A stretch of 16,642 bases of DNA from Pseudomonadota bacterium (GCA_023435265.1 JAEYRZ010000143.1:1-16642), one strand, 5' to 3'. Shown: positions 7,122 to 15,011, counted from the first letter of the stretch. The notes: a model not told the origin generated them from the sequence alone. Numbers and translations: made by a program.

Positions 7122-7925
7122 CATGTAGGTGGCGCTCAGACTGCCCTCGATCAGCGGCAGCCCACCACTCTCCGGAGGCTCGAAGTCAAACACCCGCGAT
7201 ATGAAATTCATGGTGATGCGGTAGCTGACCCCCCATAGAATCTCGCGCCCCTGACGGCCGTGATGGATGAAACAGGGGAATACCTCGCGCCGATCGACCG
7301 GCATGCCGGAAATAACAGGCCGGTAGCGGGCGTAGTTGCCGGGTTGAAGCAGCTCCGCAATGGGAATGTGAACAATGCGGGCCACTTCCCAGTTCGTAGA
7401 ATAGTGTTGCCGGGGCGAAGCCCAGACGACGATCGGGTGTATGCGGCGGTCGAATAGGACCAGGCGTTCGACCGGCAGTATTCCCAGCAGAGCGAGCCGC
7501 AGGGGATTCATGCGCATCTCTTCCCAGGCTTCGCGCAGTCCGGTGGCCAGCCGTACGGCGGTTGCCGCCTGCGTTTTTCCAGGCGCCGCCCGGCCGTTCG
7601 CATGCGACCATCTGGATACGGGCAGAAAACGCAGCAGCAGCGAAAGAGCGCTGTCCAGCGGGGCCACACTCCCCCCGGGGTAACACAAATCGCCGGCCTG
7701 ACGGACCCTTTCGGAGCGCTTGTTCAGTATCAGGCTGGGCGCAAAGCCCGCGGCGGCATCCGCGGTGTCCGTCACAGGCAGCAGCACCACCGAATCGCGT
7801 TTCGCCGGCCGTCCCGATGGGACGCCGGGCGAGGGCGGGGTCTCGCGGCGCCAAAGCCGATTGCGGACATGCTCGATGAACTGCTCCGGATCGCGGCACA
7901 TTCCACTCCCTGCGGGCGTTGACAT
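7116..7925 (-). CDS. Nudix hydrolase with a long insertion, CoA-pyrophosphatase-like
   Basis: In this 269-residue protein LILNKRSERVRQAGDLCYPGG (66-85) resembles the lead-in of NudL-type CoA pyrophosphatases (usually ...HaGqisfPGG). REAWEEM (131-137) is the catalytic core of the Nudix box, where the glutamates bind the metal. About 45 residues separate PGG from REAWEEM, against about 20 in a standard box, and the first glutamate of the box and the glycine after EE are not in place. Nudix enzymes hydrolyse nucleoside diphosphates linked to another group; the substrate here is not certain. The start at 7925 is chosen because AAGGAG lies 6 bases upstream; the open frame runs 23 codons further without a ribosome site. 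Its 3' end overlaps the repeat region shared with arcC. Confidence 0.8.
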   Translation of the reverse strand: MSTPAGSGMCRDPEQFIEHVRNRLWRRETPPSPGVPSGRPAKRDSVVLLPVTDTADAAAGFAPSLILNKRSERVRQAGDLCYPGGSVAPLDSALSLLLRFLPVSRWSHANGRAAPGKTQAATAVRLATGLREAWEEMRMNPLRLALLGILPVERLVLFDRRIHPIVVWASPRQHYSTNWEVARIVHIPIAELLQPGNYARYRPVISGMPVDRREVFPCFIHHGRQGREILWGVSYRITMNFISRVFDFEPPESGGLPLIEGSLSATYMG

Positions 7926-8060
7926 ACTCAGCTCCTTCCCATCGGCGCGCTTGTTCAGCATGGCCCGAAACAGGTTTGACTTTAAGACGCCCACGCTTAG
8001 GTTTCAACAGGGCTTTGAGCTTCGCCGACAAGTACCTGTTCAGAGATCGTGGAGGTAAAA

Positions 8061-8228
8061 ATGGCCGAAGACCGTCAGAAAAATTGTTGTGATCCTCAGA
8101 AAGAAACGTTAGATGAAGCGATTTGGCAGTGCGACATGTGTTCCACCGACTACGAAGCGCATCATGAATGCCTGCGCCGTGCCGCCCGGGAAAGCGGCCA
8201 GCGTGCGCGTGAGAATACCGCCTGCTGA
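8061..8228 (+). CDS. Small Cys-rich protein, 55 residues
   Basis: A short frame starts with ATG after GGAGG with 5 bases of spacing (GGAGGTAAAAATG). The product has C9-C10, C24-x2-C27, H34-H35-x-C37 and C55, so six of 55 residues are cysteine and two are histidine. The CDMC and HHEC motifs could bind zinc or an Fe-S cluster, or serve in redox chemistry. It has no signal peptide or membrane segment. I do not recognise the family. It is transcribed away from the Nudix gene and is followed by an inverted-repeat element and a strong terminator, so it appears to be its own transcription unit. Confidence 0.65.
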   Translation: MAEDRQKNCCDPQKETLDEAIWQCDMCSTDYEAHHECLRRAARESGQRARENTAC

Positions 8229-8244
8229 TCCCAGGCCAGGTTTA

Positions 8245-8358
8245 CAGGCTGTTGAAAAACTTCGCCTCAAGCCGGGATGCTGCATTGACGTGTATGGTGC
8301 GCTTTATGAAAGCCGCGCGCCTTGCCTGACGGCTCGATGCTCATTTTTCAACAGCCTG
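8245..8358. repeat. 114-bp element with perfect 15-bp terminal inverted repeats
   Basis: The ends are CAGGCTGTTGAAAAA (8245-8259) and its exact reverse complement TTTTTCAACAGCCTG (8344-8358). The 84-base interior has no coding potential that I can support. This is a second, unrelated MITE-like or palindromic element in the window. It lies just after the Cys-rich gene and ahead of the terminator. On the RNA level the arms form a stable stem. Confidence 0.8.
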
Positions 8359-8367
8359 GTAGATAGA

Positions 8368-8399
8368 CAGGCCCGGCCTTTCCGGGCCTGATCTTTTTT
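8368..8399 (+). terminator. Rho-independent terminator
   Basis: A perfect 9-bp stem, CAGGCCCGG (8368-8376) and CCGGGCCTG (8382-8390), has a 5-base loop CCTTT and is followed by ATCTTTTTT. It would end transcripts from the Cys-rich gene. It also lies immediately before the MFS coding region, so it could work as an attenuator for that gene. Confidence 0.88.
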
Positions 8400-8414
8400 G
8401 GGAAAGTCGACCGA

Positions 8415-9695
8415 TTGGCCGCCCAGGCAGTCACCTACTTCATCGGATTATCTTCCTTCGAGATGATGGCCATGTTCCGGCGCGGCCTCTTCTACGCCTA
8501 CCTGACCATTTACCTGCGCCACTACCTGGGTCTGAGCGTCACGGAAACCACGCTGTTCGCGACGCTGCCCATGACCATGAACATCATGGCGCAGACTTTC
8601 GTCTGGGGCCGCATCTCCGATCGATTCCAATTGCGCCGCACGCTGATCATTCTGGGCGAAGTCCTGGCAGCGGCGGGCACCGTGGGAATCTGGTTTCTGC
8701 ACCGACTGCCGCATTCCGATCTCCTGGCCGGATACGCCGTCATCCTCGGATTGACGGTGGTCGAAATCTTCTGGTCCATGTCCAACATCGCCTGGAGCGC
8801 CCTGGTGACCGACTTGTATGGGGCGGCGGAGCGCAGCCGCATCCAGGGCCGTCTCTCCAGCATGGGCGGAATCGGCCGCATGCTGGGCATCTGGATCGGC
8901 GGACTGCTGTACGATGGCTTGGGATCATACTACGCCGGCTGGGGGTTCCAGGAGGGATGGCTTTTCTTCCTCTCGGCCGCCGTCATGATCATCTCCACCA
9001 TACCGCTGCGCTACCTTCCCGAGGGCGGCGTCCGCTCGGCCCCGATCGGACTCGATCCGCAGGCGCCGACCGTGAGTGAAGTCAATACTTCCGTCAAGGT
9101 CTACCTCGTCTTTCTCACTGCGCTGGTTTTCATCAACTTCGGCCGCAATTCGGTGGCCATTATCTTCCCTCAATACCTGGCTCTGAAGAACGGGCTGGCG
9201 ATCGACAGCCGCACGCTTTCCTACATCATCAACAGCCAGTCGCTCTCGATCATCCTCTTCGGCTGGGCCGCGGGCTGGATCGGGCGCCATTTGGGCAATG
9301 CCGTTGCGCTCTTGTCAGCTACGGCGGCCGCTATTGCGGCTTTGCTGATCCTGGTTTTTTCGCAATCCCTGCCGTTGATCTACCTGAGCAGCTTCCTGCG
9401 CGGGATCGGCGATGTGCTGGTGCTTGCCTGCGCCTACGGTTACGCCTCGGTCCTGATCCCGCCCGAAATGCGGGCGCGGCGGTTCGCCTGGTTCAATGCC
9501 ACCTTTTTCCTGAGCTGGGGACTGGCCGGAACCCTGATCGCCGGACCTGTCGTCGATACGCTGGTCTCGCTCGGCAAGCCGGAAGGCTTCGCCTATCGGA
9601 CTTCTTTCGCCGTTTCGGCCGCGATCACCCTTGCGGGCCTGCTGCTCATGTCCGCCCTGACCTGGCACCAGCGCCGGCGGGGACTGCCCGTTTAG
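8415..9695 (+). CDS. Major facilitator superfamily transporter
   Basis: The 426-residue integral inner-membrane protein has about 12 hydrophobic segments in two halves, divided by a polar loop at roughly residues 205-230 (GGVRSAPIGLDPQAPTVSEV). MFS motif A is visible between helices 2 and 3 as GRISDRFQLRR (65-75). SRIQGRLSSMGGIGRMLG (about 138-155) fits the second half of helix 4 and helix 5. The substrate cannot be read from sequence. The annotated start is TTG at 8415 with a weak GGGAAAG 8-9 bases upstream; ATG codons at 8463 and 8466 are alternatives but would shorten helix 1. The terminator T-tract ends 15 bases upstream, leaving no room for a normal promoter. Confidence 0.82.
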   Translation: MAAQAVTYFIGLSSFEMMAMFRRGLFYAYLTIYLRHYLGLSVTETTLFATLPMTMNIMAQTFVWGRISDRFQLRRTLIILGEVLAAAGTVGIWFLHRLPHSDLLAGYAVILGLTVVEIFWSMSNIAWSALVTDLYGAAERSRIQGRLSSMGGIGRMLGIWIGGLLYDGLGSYYAGWGFQEGWLFFLSAAVMIISTIPLRYLPEGGVRSAPIGLDPQAPTVSEVNTSVKVYLVFLTALVFINFGRNSVAIIFPQYLALKNGLAIDSRTLSYIINSQSLSIILFGWAAGWIGRHLGNAVALLSATAAAIAALLILVFSQSLPLIYLSSFLRGIGDVLVLACAYGYASVLIPPEMRARRFAWFNATFFLSWGLAGTLIAGPVVDTLVSLGKPEGFAYRTSFAVSAAITLAGLLLMSALTWHQRRRGLPV

Positions 9696-9795
9696 TTGTG
9701 TGCCATCCTGTCGGCGCAATGCATCTCTTTGCGCCGCTTGAATGCCTGAACGTCCGGCTTGGCCTGGAAAGCGCTCTACGAAACGAAATTTTTCC

Positions 9796-9803
9796 TGTAT
9801 AAG
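9796..9803 (+). promoter_or_regulatory. Possible extended -10 promoter of the DUF3786 gene
   Basis: TGTATAAG (extended -10, five of six matches to TATAAT) lies about 30 bases upstream of the ATG at 9834. No good -35 box is found at the right distance, so this rests on the -10 alone. Confidence 0.35.
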
Positions 9804-9833
9804 ACCTTTAGAAACCGATCAAAGGAGATTCCT

Positions 9834-10649
9834 ATGGCCCGTCCCAAGAATCCGATGGAACTCTTCGTCCTGCTGGATAAAACCAACTGCCGCAAATGCA
9901 ATGAACCGACCTGCCTGGCTTTCGCCGCCGCGGTCTTCCAGGGCAAAAGAGACGCCGGCGAATGTCCGTCGCTCGATCCGGAACTCGCCGCCCGCTTCGA
10001 AACATCCGAACCTCAGAACCCCCGCGCGCCCGAGAACGATCGGGAAAAAGCGCTTCTTGCGCTGAAAAAGCACATCTCCGGTATCGATTTGGCCGCCGCT
10101 GCGCGAAGGCTGGGGGAGCCCTTCGAGGCCGGGAGGCTGACGATCAAAGTGCTGGGCAAGGATGTCGCCGTGGACGCGGCGGGAAATCTCTATTCGGATA
10201 TCCATCTGCACGCGTGGGTCGCGGTGCCGCTGCTCCATTACGTCCTGCACGGCAAAGGGACGGAACCCGGGGGCCGGTGGGTGCCGTTGCGCGACCTCGA
10301 GGGCGGGCGGGACTGGGCGCCGCTTTTCGGCCAGCGCTGTGAAAAGCCGCTCAAACGGATCGCCGACTCTTATACGGATCTGTTTTCCGACATGCTCGAT
10401 CTGTTTGCCGGCAAAACGGCGGCCGCCTTCCGCGATTCGGACATCGCCATCCTGCTTCGCCCGCTGCCCAAGCTGCCGCTGCTGATCTGCTACTGGCGGC
10501 CCGAGGAAGGCATCGATTCCGAACTCAACCTCTTCTTCGATGCCACGGCCACCGAAAATCTTCCGATCGGTTCGATCTACACCCTGGCCACCGGCCTGGT
10601 CGTCATGTTCGAAAAGCTGGCGCTCCGGCACGGCTTGCGGCAGCCGTAG
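9834..10649 (+). CDS. 4Fe-4S domain protein with DUF3786-like C-terminal region
   Basis: The 271-residue protein begins with C19-x2-C22-x4-C27-x16-C44, the four-cysteine 4Fe-4S pattern seen in corrinoid iron-sulfur proteins, RnfB-type proteins and related factors. A charged linker leads to a region that matches my recollection of DUF3786: SDIHLHAWVAVPLLHYVLHGKG, GGRWVPLRDLEGGRDWAPLF, and FWD-like FFDATATENLPIGSIYTLATGLVVMFEKL. DUF3786 proteins occur in anaerobes and have no established function; a link to corrinoid or one-carbon enzymes is inference. The ATG at 9834 is chosen for its AAAGGAG site with 6-7 bases of spacing over an upstream in-frame ATG at 9759 that has none. The stop is 2 bp from the convergent cysS stop. 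Confidence 0.8.
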   Translation: MARPKNPMELFVLLDKTNCRKCNEPTCLAFAAAVFQGKRDAGECPSLDPELAARFETSEPQNPRAPENDREKALLALKKHISGIDLAAAARRLGEPFEAGRLTIKVLGKDVAVDAAGNLYSDIHLHAWVAVPLLHYVLHGKGTEPGGRWVPLRDLEGGRDWAPLFGQRCEKPLKRIADSYTDLFSDMLDLFAGKTAAAFRDSDIAILLRPLPKLPLLICYWRPEEGIDSELNLFFDATATENLPIGSIYTLATGLVVMFEKLALRHGLRQP

Positions 10650-10651
10650 CG

Positions 10652-12043
10652 TCAGGCCTTGAAGACTTTCATTCCCTGCGGCGTATCCTGAACCGTATAT
10701 CCCAGGGACTGGATTTGGTCGCGCAACTGATCGGAACGCGCCCACTGCTTCTCCCGGCGGGCCTGCTGCCGCTGTTCGAACAGCGCCTGGACCTCGGGCG
10801 GCAGTTGCTGCCGCTCGCCCACCCTGGCCAGGTCGAGTCCCAATACGCGGTCGAAATCGAGCAGAGTGGCCGCTTTATCCTCCGGCGGCAGGTCCGACTT
10901 GAGCAACTCCTGAATGACTGCCAGCGCCTGGGGCATATTCAGGTCGTTGTTGACCGTCTGGAGCAGCTGGGCGCCAAAGGCGGCATCGATTTTCCCGGGC
11001 GCTTTGGCGGCCTCCATCAATGCGCGGGCCTGATTGCGCAGATGCGCAAGCCCGTTTTGCGCGGCGGTGACGGCTTCGTCGCTGTATTCCATTGGCTTGC
11101 GGTAATGGGTCTGAAAAGCGGCGAAGCGGAATACCAGGGGATCGATGCCTTTTTGGACGAAGGCCGATTCCAGGGTCAGAAAATTCCCCTCGCTCTTGGC
11201 CATCTTTTTGCCCCCGCTGATGATCAGGAAGGCGCCGTGCAACCAGTAGTTGAAAAAAGGTTTGCCGGTGGCCGCTTCGGACTGCGCGATCTCGTTGGTA
11301 TGGTGCACGTCGATATGGTCGGTGCCGCCGCAATGGATATCCAGTTGCTCGCCCAGGTAGAGCATGCTCATGGCCGAGCATTCGATGTGCCAGCCGGGAA
11401 ACCCTTTGCCCCAGGGCGAATCCCACTCCATCTGGCGCTGCACACCGGGGGGCGACAACTTCCAGAGCGCGAAATCGGTGGGATTGCGCTTTTCCGGGTT
11501 CTTCTCGACGCGTGCGCCTTCCTGCAAGGCTTCGAGATCCTGATGGGAGAGCGCGGTGTAGCGTTCGAATCGGGCGGTATCGAAGTAAATCCCGTCGCCG
11601 GTCCGGTACGTGTACCCCTTGGACTCGAGCGTTTCGATCAAGGCGATCTGCTCGGCGATCGTGTCGGTTGCCTTGCACCAGATGGTGGGCTCCTGGATGT
11701 TCAATCGTCGGATATCTCTTTTAAACGCCTCCGTGTAGTAGGCGGCGATATCCCAGGCGCTCCGGCCTTCCCGGCGTGCACCCTTTTCCAGCTTGTCCTC
11801 ACCCATGTCGCGATCGCCGGTCAGGTGCCCGACATCGGTGATGTTCATCACGTGCTTGACTTTGTACCCGTTGAACAACAGGACCCTTTTCAGAATGTCC
11901 TCGAAGAGGAAGGTGCGCAGATTTCCGATATGCGCATAATTGTAAACCGTCGGTCCGCAGGTATAGAGTCCGACCGCTCCCGGTATGATGGGGTTGAAGG
12001 TTTCCTTGCGACGCGTGCGCGTATTGAATAGCTGAAGTTCCAT
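10652..12043 (-). CDS. cysS: Cysteinyl-tRNA synthetase
   Basis: This class I aminoacyl-tRNA synthetase of 463 residues, normal for the bacterial enzyme, charges tRNA-Cys with cysteine using ATP. The HIGH-type motif is HIGN at 38-41 within TVYNYAHIGNLRT. The KMSKS motif is KMAKS at 280-284. The zinc that selects cysteine is bound by C29, C222 (WHIECSAM), H247 and E251 (HHTNEIAQSE), all present. The start is ATG with AGG close by and GGAG 11 bases upstream. It has its own promoter, downstream of the DHFR-like gene. Its 3' end lies 2 bp from the convergent Fe-S/DUF3786 gene, with no terminator in the gap. Confidence 0.97.
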   Translation of the reverse strand: MELQLFNTRTRRKETFNPIIPGAVGLYTCGPTVYNYAHIGNLRTFLFEDILKRVLLFNGYKVKHVMNITDVGHLTGDRDMGEDKLEKGARREGRSAWDIAAYYTEAFKRDIRRLNIQEPTIWCKATDTIAEQIALIETLESKGYTYRTGDGIYFDTARFERYTALSHQDLEALQEGARVEKNPEKRNPTDFALWKLSPPGVQRQMEWDSPWGKGFPGWHIECSAMSMLYLGEQLDIHCGGTDHIDVHHTNEIAQSEAATGKPFFNYWLHGAFLIISGGKKMAKSEGNFLTLESAFVQKGIDPLVFRFAAFQTHYRKPMEYSDEAVTAAQNGLAHLRNQARALMEAAKAPGKIDAAFGAQLLQTVNNDLNMPQALAVIQELLKSDLPPEDKAATLLDFDRVLGLDLARVGERQQLPPEVQALFEQRQQARREKQWARSDQLRDQIQSLGYTVQDTPQGMKVFKA

Positions 12044-12095
12044 ATACCTGTCATCTCCGGGGGTTAGCTGAAGCGACCGTTGGCGATGGTCCGGT

Positions 12096-12124
12096 TTTAT
12101 GCCTTAAGGCGGCAGCGCTGTCAA
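12096..12124 (-). promoter_or_regulatory. Promoter of cysS
   Basis: On the minus strand a perfect -35 TTGACA (12119-12124) is followed after 17 bases by a -10 box CATAAA (12096-12101, four of six matches). It lies in the 113-bp gap between the DHFR-like gene and cysS and leaves a leader of about 45 bases. Confidence 0.6.
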
Positions 12125-12156
12125 ATCGTTCCGCAAACGGGCGCGCTTCTATATGT

Positions 12157-12708
12157 TCAAGGAATCGCGGCGCTGATCTCCGGGCAGCCGTCCGCCAGGC
12201 GGCCGTCGGCGAGCACCCGGTAATGCAGCAGCAAAGTGTGCGGGTCCAATTGACTGTGCCCCTCGAGGGCCAATGCGAGATCGATGGGTTCGTCGAACAT
12301 GCTTAATCCGCGGCCGAATATGCGCGGCGCAATGGTCAGATAGATCTCGTCGATGATATGAAGTTTGGCGAACAGCGTATTGATGGCGGAGCCGCCGGTC
12401 AGCACGGCGCGCGAATAGCCTTCGGCCGCCAACTGCGACAGCAGCACGCGGGGGTCGCGATCCGTGAAGCGGACGTTTTCCCCTTGGGGCAGCCGCTCCG
12501 GATGGCGCGTATAGACGATATTGAGGCGTCCGGGGAGCGGTCTGCCGATGGTGGCATAGGTGCGCGATCCCATGATCAGCACGCCGGCCTCGGTGGTGAT
12601 GCGCTTGAACATCCGTTTGTCCGCGGGGCAGGTCCAATCCGGGAAATGCCGGTTATGCCGGGCAATCACACCGTCCACGCTCTGGGCCATCACTAAAATC
12701 AGCTTCAT
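12157..12708 (-). CDS. Dihydrofolate reductase-fold protein (DHFR/RibD C-terminal family)
   Basis: The 183-residue cytoplasmic protein has the NADPH-binding DHFR/RibD fold: LILVMAQSVDGVIA at 3-16, LIMGSRTYATIGRPLPGRLNIVYTR in the middle, LTGGSAINTLF for the pyrophosphate of NADPH, and DEIYLTIAPRIFGRG near the C-terminus. The whole family shares these. Sequence does not say whether it reduces dihydrofolate, a pyrimidine of riboflavin synthesis, or another substrate. The ATG at 12708 is preferred since GGGAGG lies 4 bases upstream and the canonical MKLILVMAQS begins there; an upstream in-frame ATG at 12756 overlaps the end of qor. It follows qor by 44 bp and is probably co-transcribed. Confidence 0.82.
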   Translation of the reverse strand: MKLILVMAQSVDGVIARHNRHFPDWTCPADKRMFKRITTEAGVLIMGSRTYATIGRPLPGRLNIVYTRHPERLPQGENVRFTDRDPRVLLSQLAAEGYSRAVLTGGSAINTLFAKLHIIDEIYLTIAPRIFGRGLSMFDEPIDLALALEGHSQLDPHTLLLHYRVLADGRLADGCPEISAAIP

Positions 12709-12752
12709 CCGCCCTCCCGCCGCACCTTGCGCCTGGATCCGCCCCGCAACGA

Positions 12753-13730
12753 TCATGGAATCAGGATCGTCGCACCGTGCGTTTTCCGGTTTTCAAGATC
12801 GCTGTGCGCCCGGGCGACGTCGGCCAGCGGATAGCGCTGCCCGATTTCGACCTTGACCGCCCCTTTGATCACCACCTGAAAAAGGTCCCGGGCATGCGCC
12901 AGCAGATCCTCCCGCCTGGCCGTATAGGTCATCAGGGTGGGTCGCGTCAGGAAGAGCGAGCCCTTGGCGGCCAGCAGGCCGAGATTGAAGTCGGGAACGG
13001 TGCCCGAAGATTGTCCGAACGAAACCATCGTGCCGAGCGGACGCAGGCAATCCAGGGATTTCATGAAGGTGGCCTTTCCGACGGAATCGTAAACCACATC
13101 CACGCCGCGTCCCTGCGTCAATTCCTTTACGCGGGCCGCGAAATCCACGCGGTCGTACCGGATCGGTTCATGGCACCCGTGCGCCTTGGCATATTCCGCC
13201 TTCTCCGCCGAACCGACGGTGCCCAGCACCCGGGCGCCCAGGTCATGCGCCCATTGGGTCAGCAGCGTGCCGACGCCGCCGGCCGCCGCATGGACCAGGA
13301 TCGTATCGCCGGTCTTGACCGGGTAGCAGCCGAAAAGCAGATAGCGGGCGGTCATTCCCTTGAGCATCATGGCCGCCGCCTGTTCGAAGGAGATTTCGGA
13401 AGGCAGCGGGACCAGGCGGTGGGCGGGTATAAGGCGTTCCTCCGCATAAGCGCCTACCGGCAACCCGGCATAGGCGACCCGGTCCCCGGGTTTGAAATCC
13501 GTGACATCCGGACCGACCGACTGGACCACGCCCGCACCCTCCATTCCGATCACGGCAGGCAATTGGGGCACGGGATAGAGTCCGGTTCGATGATAGACAT
13601 CGATAAAGTTCAAACCGATCGCCTGGTGCCGGATCCTGACCTCGCCGTCCGAAGGATTCCCCGGCTCGATATCTTCGGCACGCAAAACCTCGGGGCCACC
13701 GACCGTATGAATGCGAAACACTTTGCCCAC
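12753..13730 (-). CDS. qor: Zinc-independent NADPH:quinone oxidoreductase (Qor family)
   Basis: The 325-residue medium-chain dehydrogenase/reductase lacks the catalytic zinc ligands of alcohol dehydrogenases, as Qor does. GEVRIRHQAIGLNFIDVYHRTGLYP (29-53) and VIGMEGAGVV (60-69) match the quinone reductase signature. The NADPH fold carries HAAAGGVGTLLTQWA (about 148-162, AAxGGVG motif). RGVDVVYDSVG and the C-terminal ARAHSDLENRKTHGATILIP are typical. It is expected to reduce quinones by one electron, or enones, with NADPH in the cytoplasm. The start is GTG with AGGAGG 5 bases upstream. It heads a minus-strand pair with the DHFR-like gene and diverges from the HDOD gene. Confidence 0.88.
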   Translation of the reverse strand: MGKVFRIHTVGGPEVLRAEDIEPGNPSDGEVRIRHQAIGLNFIDVYHRTGLYPVPQLPAVIGMEGAGVVQSVGPDVTDFKPGDRVAYAGLPVGAYAEERLIPAHRLVPLPSEISFEQAAAMMLKGMTARYLLFGCYPVKTGDTILVHAAAGGVGTLLTQWAHDLGARVLGTVGSAEKAEYAKAHGCHEPIRYDRVDFAARVKELTQGRGVDVVYDSVGKATFMKSLDCLRPLGTMVSFGQSSGTVPDFNLGLLAAKGSLFLTRPTLMTYTARREDLLAHARDLFQVVIKGAVKVEIGQRYPLADVARAHSDLENRKTHGATILIP

Positions 13731-13825
13731 CGCCGCCTCCTCTCATGTGTTGGTCACCCGATCCGGAAGTCGATCGCGCATGCCGGAATCGCCTTATTCA
13801 CCTCAACTCTGCCAAAACATAACCG

Positions 13826-13852
13826 ATAATAAGACAGATTGCGAATGATCAA
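13826..13852 (-). promoter_or_regulatory. Possible promoter of qor
   Basis: In the 212-bp divergent gap, the minus strand shows TTGATC (13847-13852) and TATTAT (13826-13831), each close to consensus but separated by only 15 bases. The gap is the only AT-rich stretch nearby, so a promoter is expected here, but this exact placement is weak. Confidence 0.35.
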
Positions 13853-13942
13853 AACAACACCGAGCAATGCCGGGCACCTTCAGCCGATGTTCTTTGCCTG
13901 AACCGCGGGCATCCGGCCGTTCTCGTTCAAAGGATGGTTCTT

Positions 13943-14989
13943 ATGGAGATTTCATGTACCGCCTGCTTGAAATCATATCAACTCCCGGATGACCGGCTGC
14001 CGCAGGGCAAGATGATTTCATTCTCATGCCCGGCGTGTAAATCCAAAATCACGCTGGATCTGCGCCGGACAGAGCCCGGATCCGAAGCCGCGGGCGAACG
14101 GCTGGTGTTCAAGCCTCTTGAGGAATCCCGCGAGACCGCCCTGGACAACGAAGATCTCAAGAAGAAGATCATCAAGCGGATCGACGACCTGCCGCCCATG
14201 CCCAAGGTTCTGTTCAAGGCGCGCGAAATCATGGCCGACTCCAATTCGAGCTTCAAGGAGATCGCGAAAGTCATCGAAACCGACCAGGCGATCGCCGCCC
14301 GGGTTCTCAAAGTCGCCAACTCGGCATACTACGGCTTGAGCGGAATGGTCAGCTCCATTCACCAGGCTTCGGTCGTCCTGGGCTATAAGACACTCGAAGA
14401 ATTGATCACCATGGTTTCTTCCTCCAGTCTGTTGGGCAAGCAGCTGGCCGGCTACAATCTCAACGCCGGCGTCCTTTGGAAACACAGCCTGGGTGTGGCG
14501 ATCGCATCGCGGCTGATTGCCCAGAAGCGTGTTCCGACGCTGGAGAACGACGCCTTCTCAGCCGGTCTGATCCACGATGCCGGCAAGCTTGCCCTGGACC
14601 CGTATGTCAAAACCAAGCGCAAGGAAATCGAGTCCGTCATCCGAGGCGTCGGTGGAACGCCGTTCTGGGCGGCCGAGAAGCAGGTGCTCGGTTTCGATCA
14701 TACCGAAATCGCCCACGAACTCTGCAAGAAATGGAAGCTGCCGGAAAATCAGGCCGTGGCCATGCGCCACCACCACAGTCCCCAATCCGACGCGGGGAAT
14801 CCGTTGGTCCATATCATTCACGTAGCCGACGTCATCACCACGCAGGCCGGTTTTGCAGGATCGGAGGTCAGCGAAATTGCGGTCGAACCTTCGAGCATGG
14901 CTTTTCTGCGCCTCAAGCCGGAGGATCTCGACGCCTTTGCCGCGGAGGTTGTTTCCGCCGTGGGAACAATCGAGAGCAATCTCGGGTAG
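13943..14989 (+). CDS. HDOD domain protein with N-terminal zinc ribbon
   Basis: The 348-residue protein starts with a probable zinc ribbon, C5-x2-C8 and C29-x2-C32, similar to short MJ0042-type fingers. A linker with charged residues leads to an HDOD domain at about 72-270: IDDLPPMPKVLFKA, ANSAYYGLSGMVSSIHQASVVLGY, WKHSLGVA with H181, GLIHDAGKLAL with H211-D212, GFDHTEIAHEL with H253, then HHHSP (276-280) and HVAD (293-296). HDOD is a non-enzymatic relative of HD phosphohydrolases found in bacterial signalling, stress and chemotaxis-linked regulation. The ATG at 13943 has AAGGA 8 bases upstream; an ATG at 13934 lies within that site and is less likely. The tandem HTH gene follows after 109 bp. 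The partner or signal is unknown. Confidence 0.88.
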   Translation: MEISCTACLKSYQLPDDRLPQGKMISFSCPACKSKITLDLRRTEPGSEAAGERLVFKPLEESRETALDNEDLKKKIIKRIDDLPPMPKVLFKAREIMADSNSSFKEIAKVIETDQAIAARVLKVANSAYYGLSGMVSSIHQASVVLGYKTLEELITMVSSSSLLGKQLAGYNLNAGVLWKHSLGVAIASRLIAQKRVPTLENDAFSAGLIHDAGKLALDPYVKTKRKEIESVIRGVGGTPFWAAEKQVLGFDHTEIAHELCKKWKLPENQAVAMRHHHSPQSDAGNPLVHIIHVADVITTQAGFAGSEVSEIAVEPSSMAFLRLKPEDLDAFAAEVVSAVGTIESNLG

Positions 14990-15011
14990 TGTCGCGCGGC
15001 GCAGGGGCGGT

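Noticed and set aside
9760..9776. Possible sigma-54 site before the DUF3786 gene
   Set aside because: The GG-N10-GC spacing is present but the -12 box lacks TTGC and the -24 box has only partial identity.
10715..12031. Plus-strand open frame of 438 codons
   Set aside because: It lies wholly opposite cysS, whose catalytic and zinc motifs are all intact; it is a GC-content shadow.
12777..13829. Plus-strand open frame of 350 codons opposite qor
   Set aside because: qor has the complete reductase signature and a strong ribosome site on the minus strand. The opposite frame shows no domain pattern.
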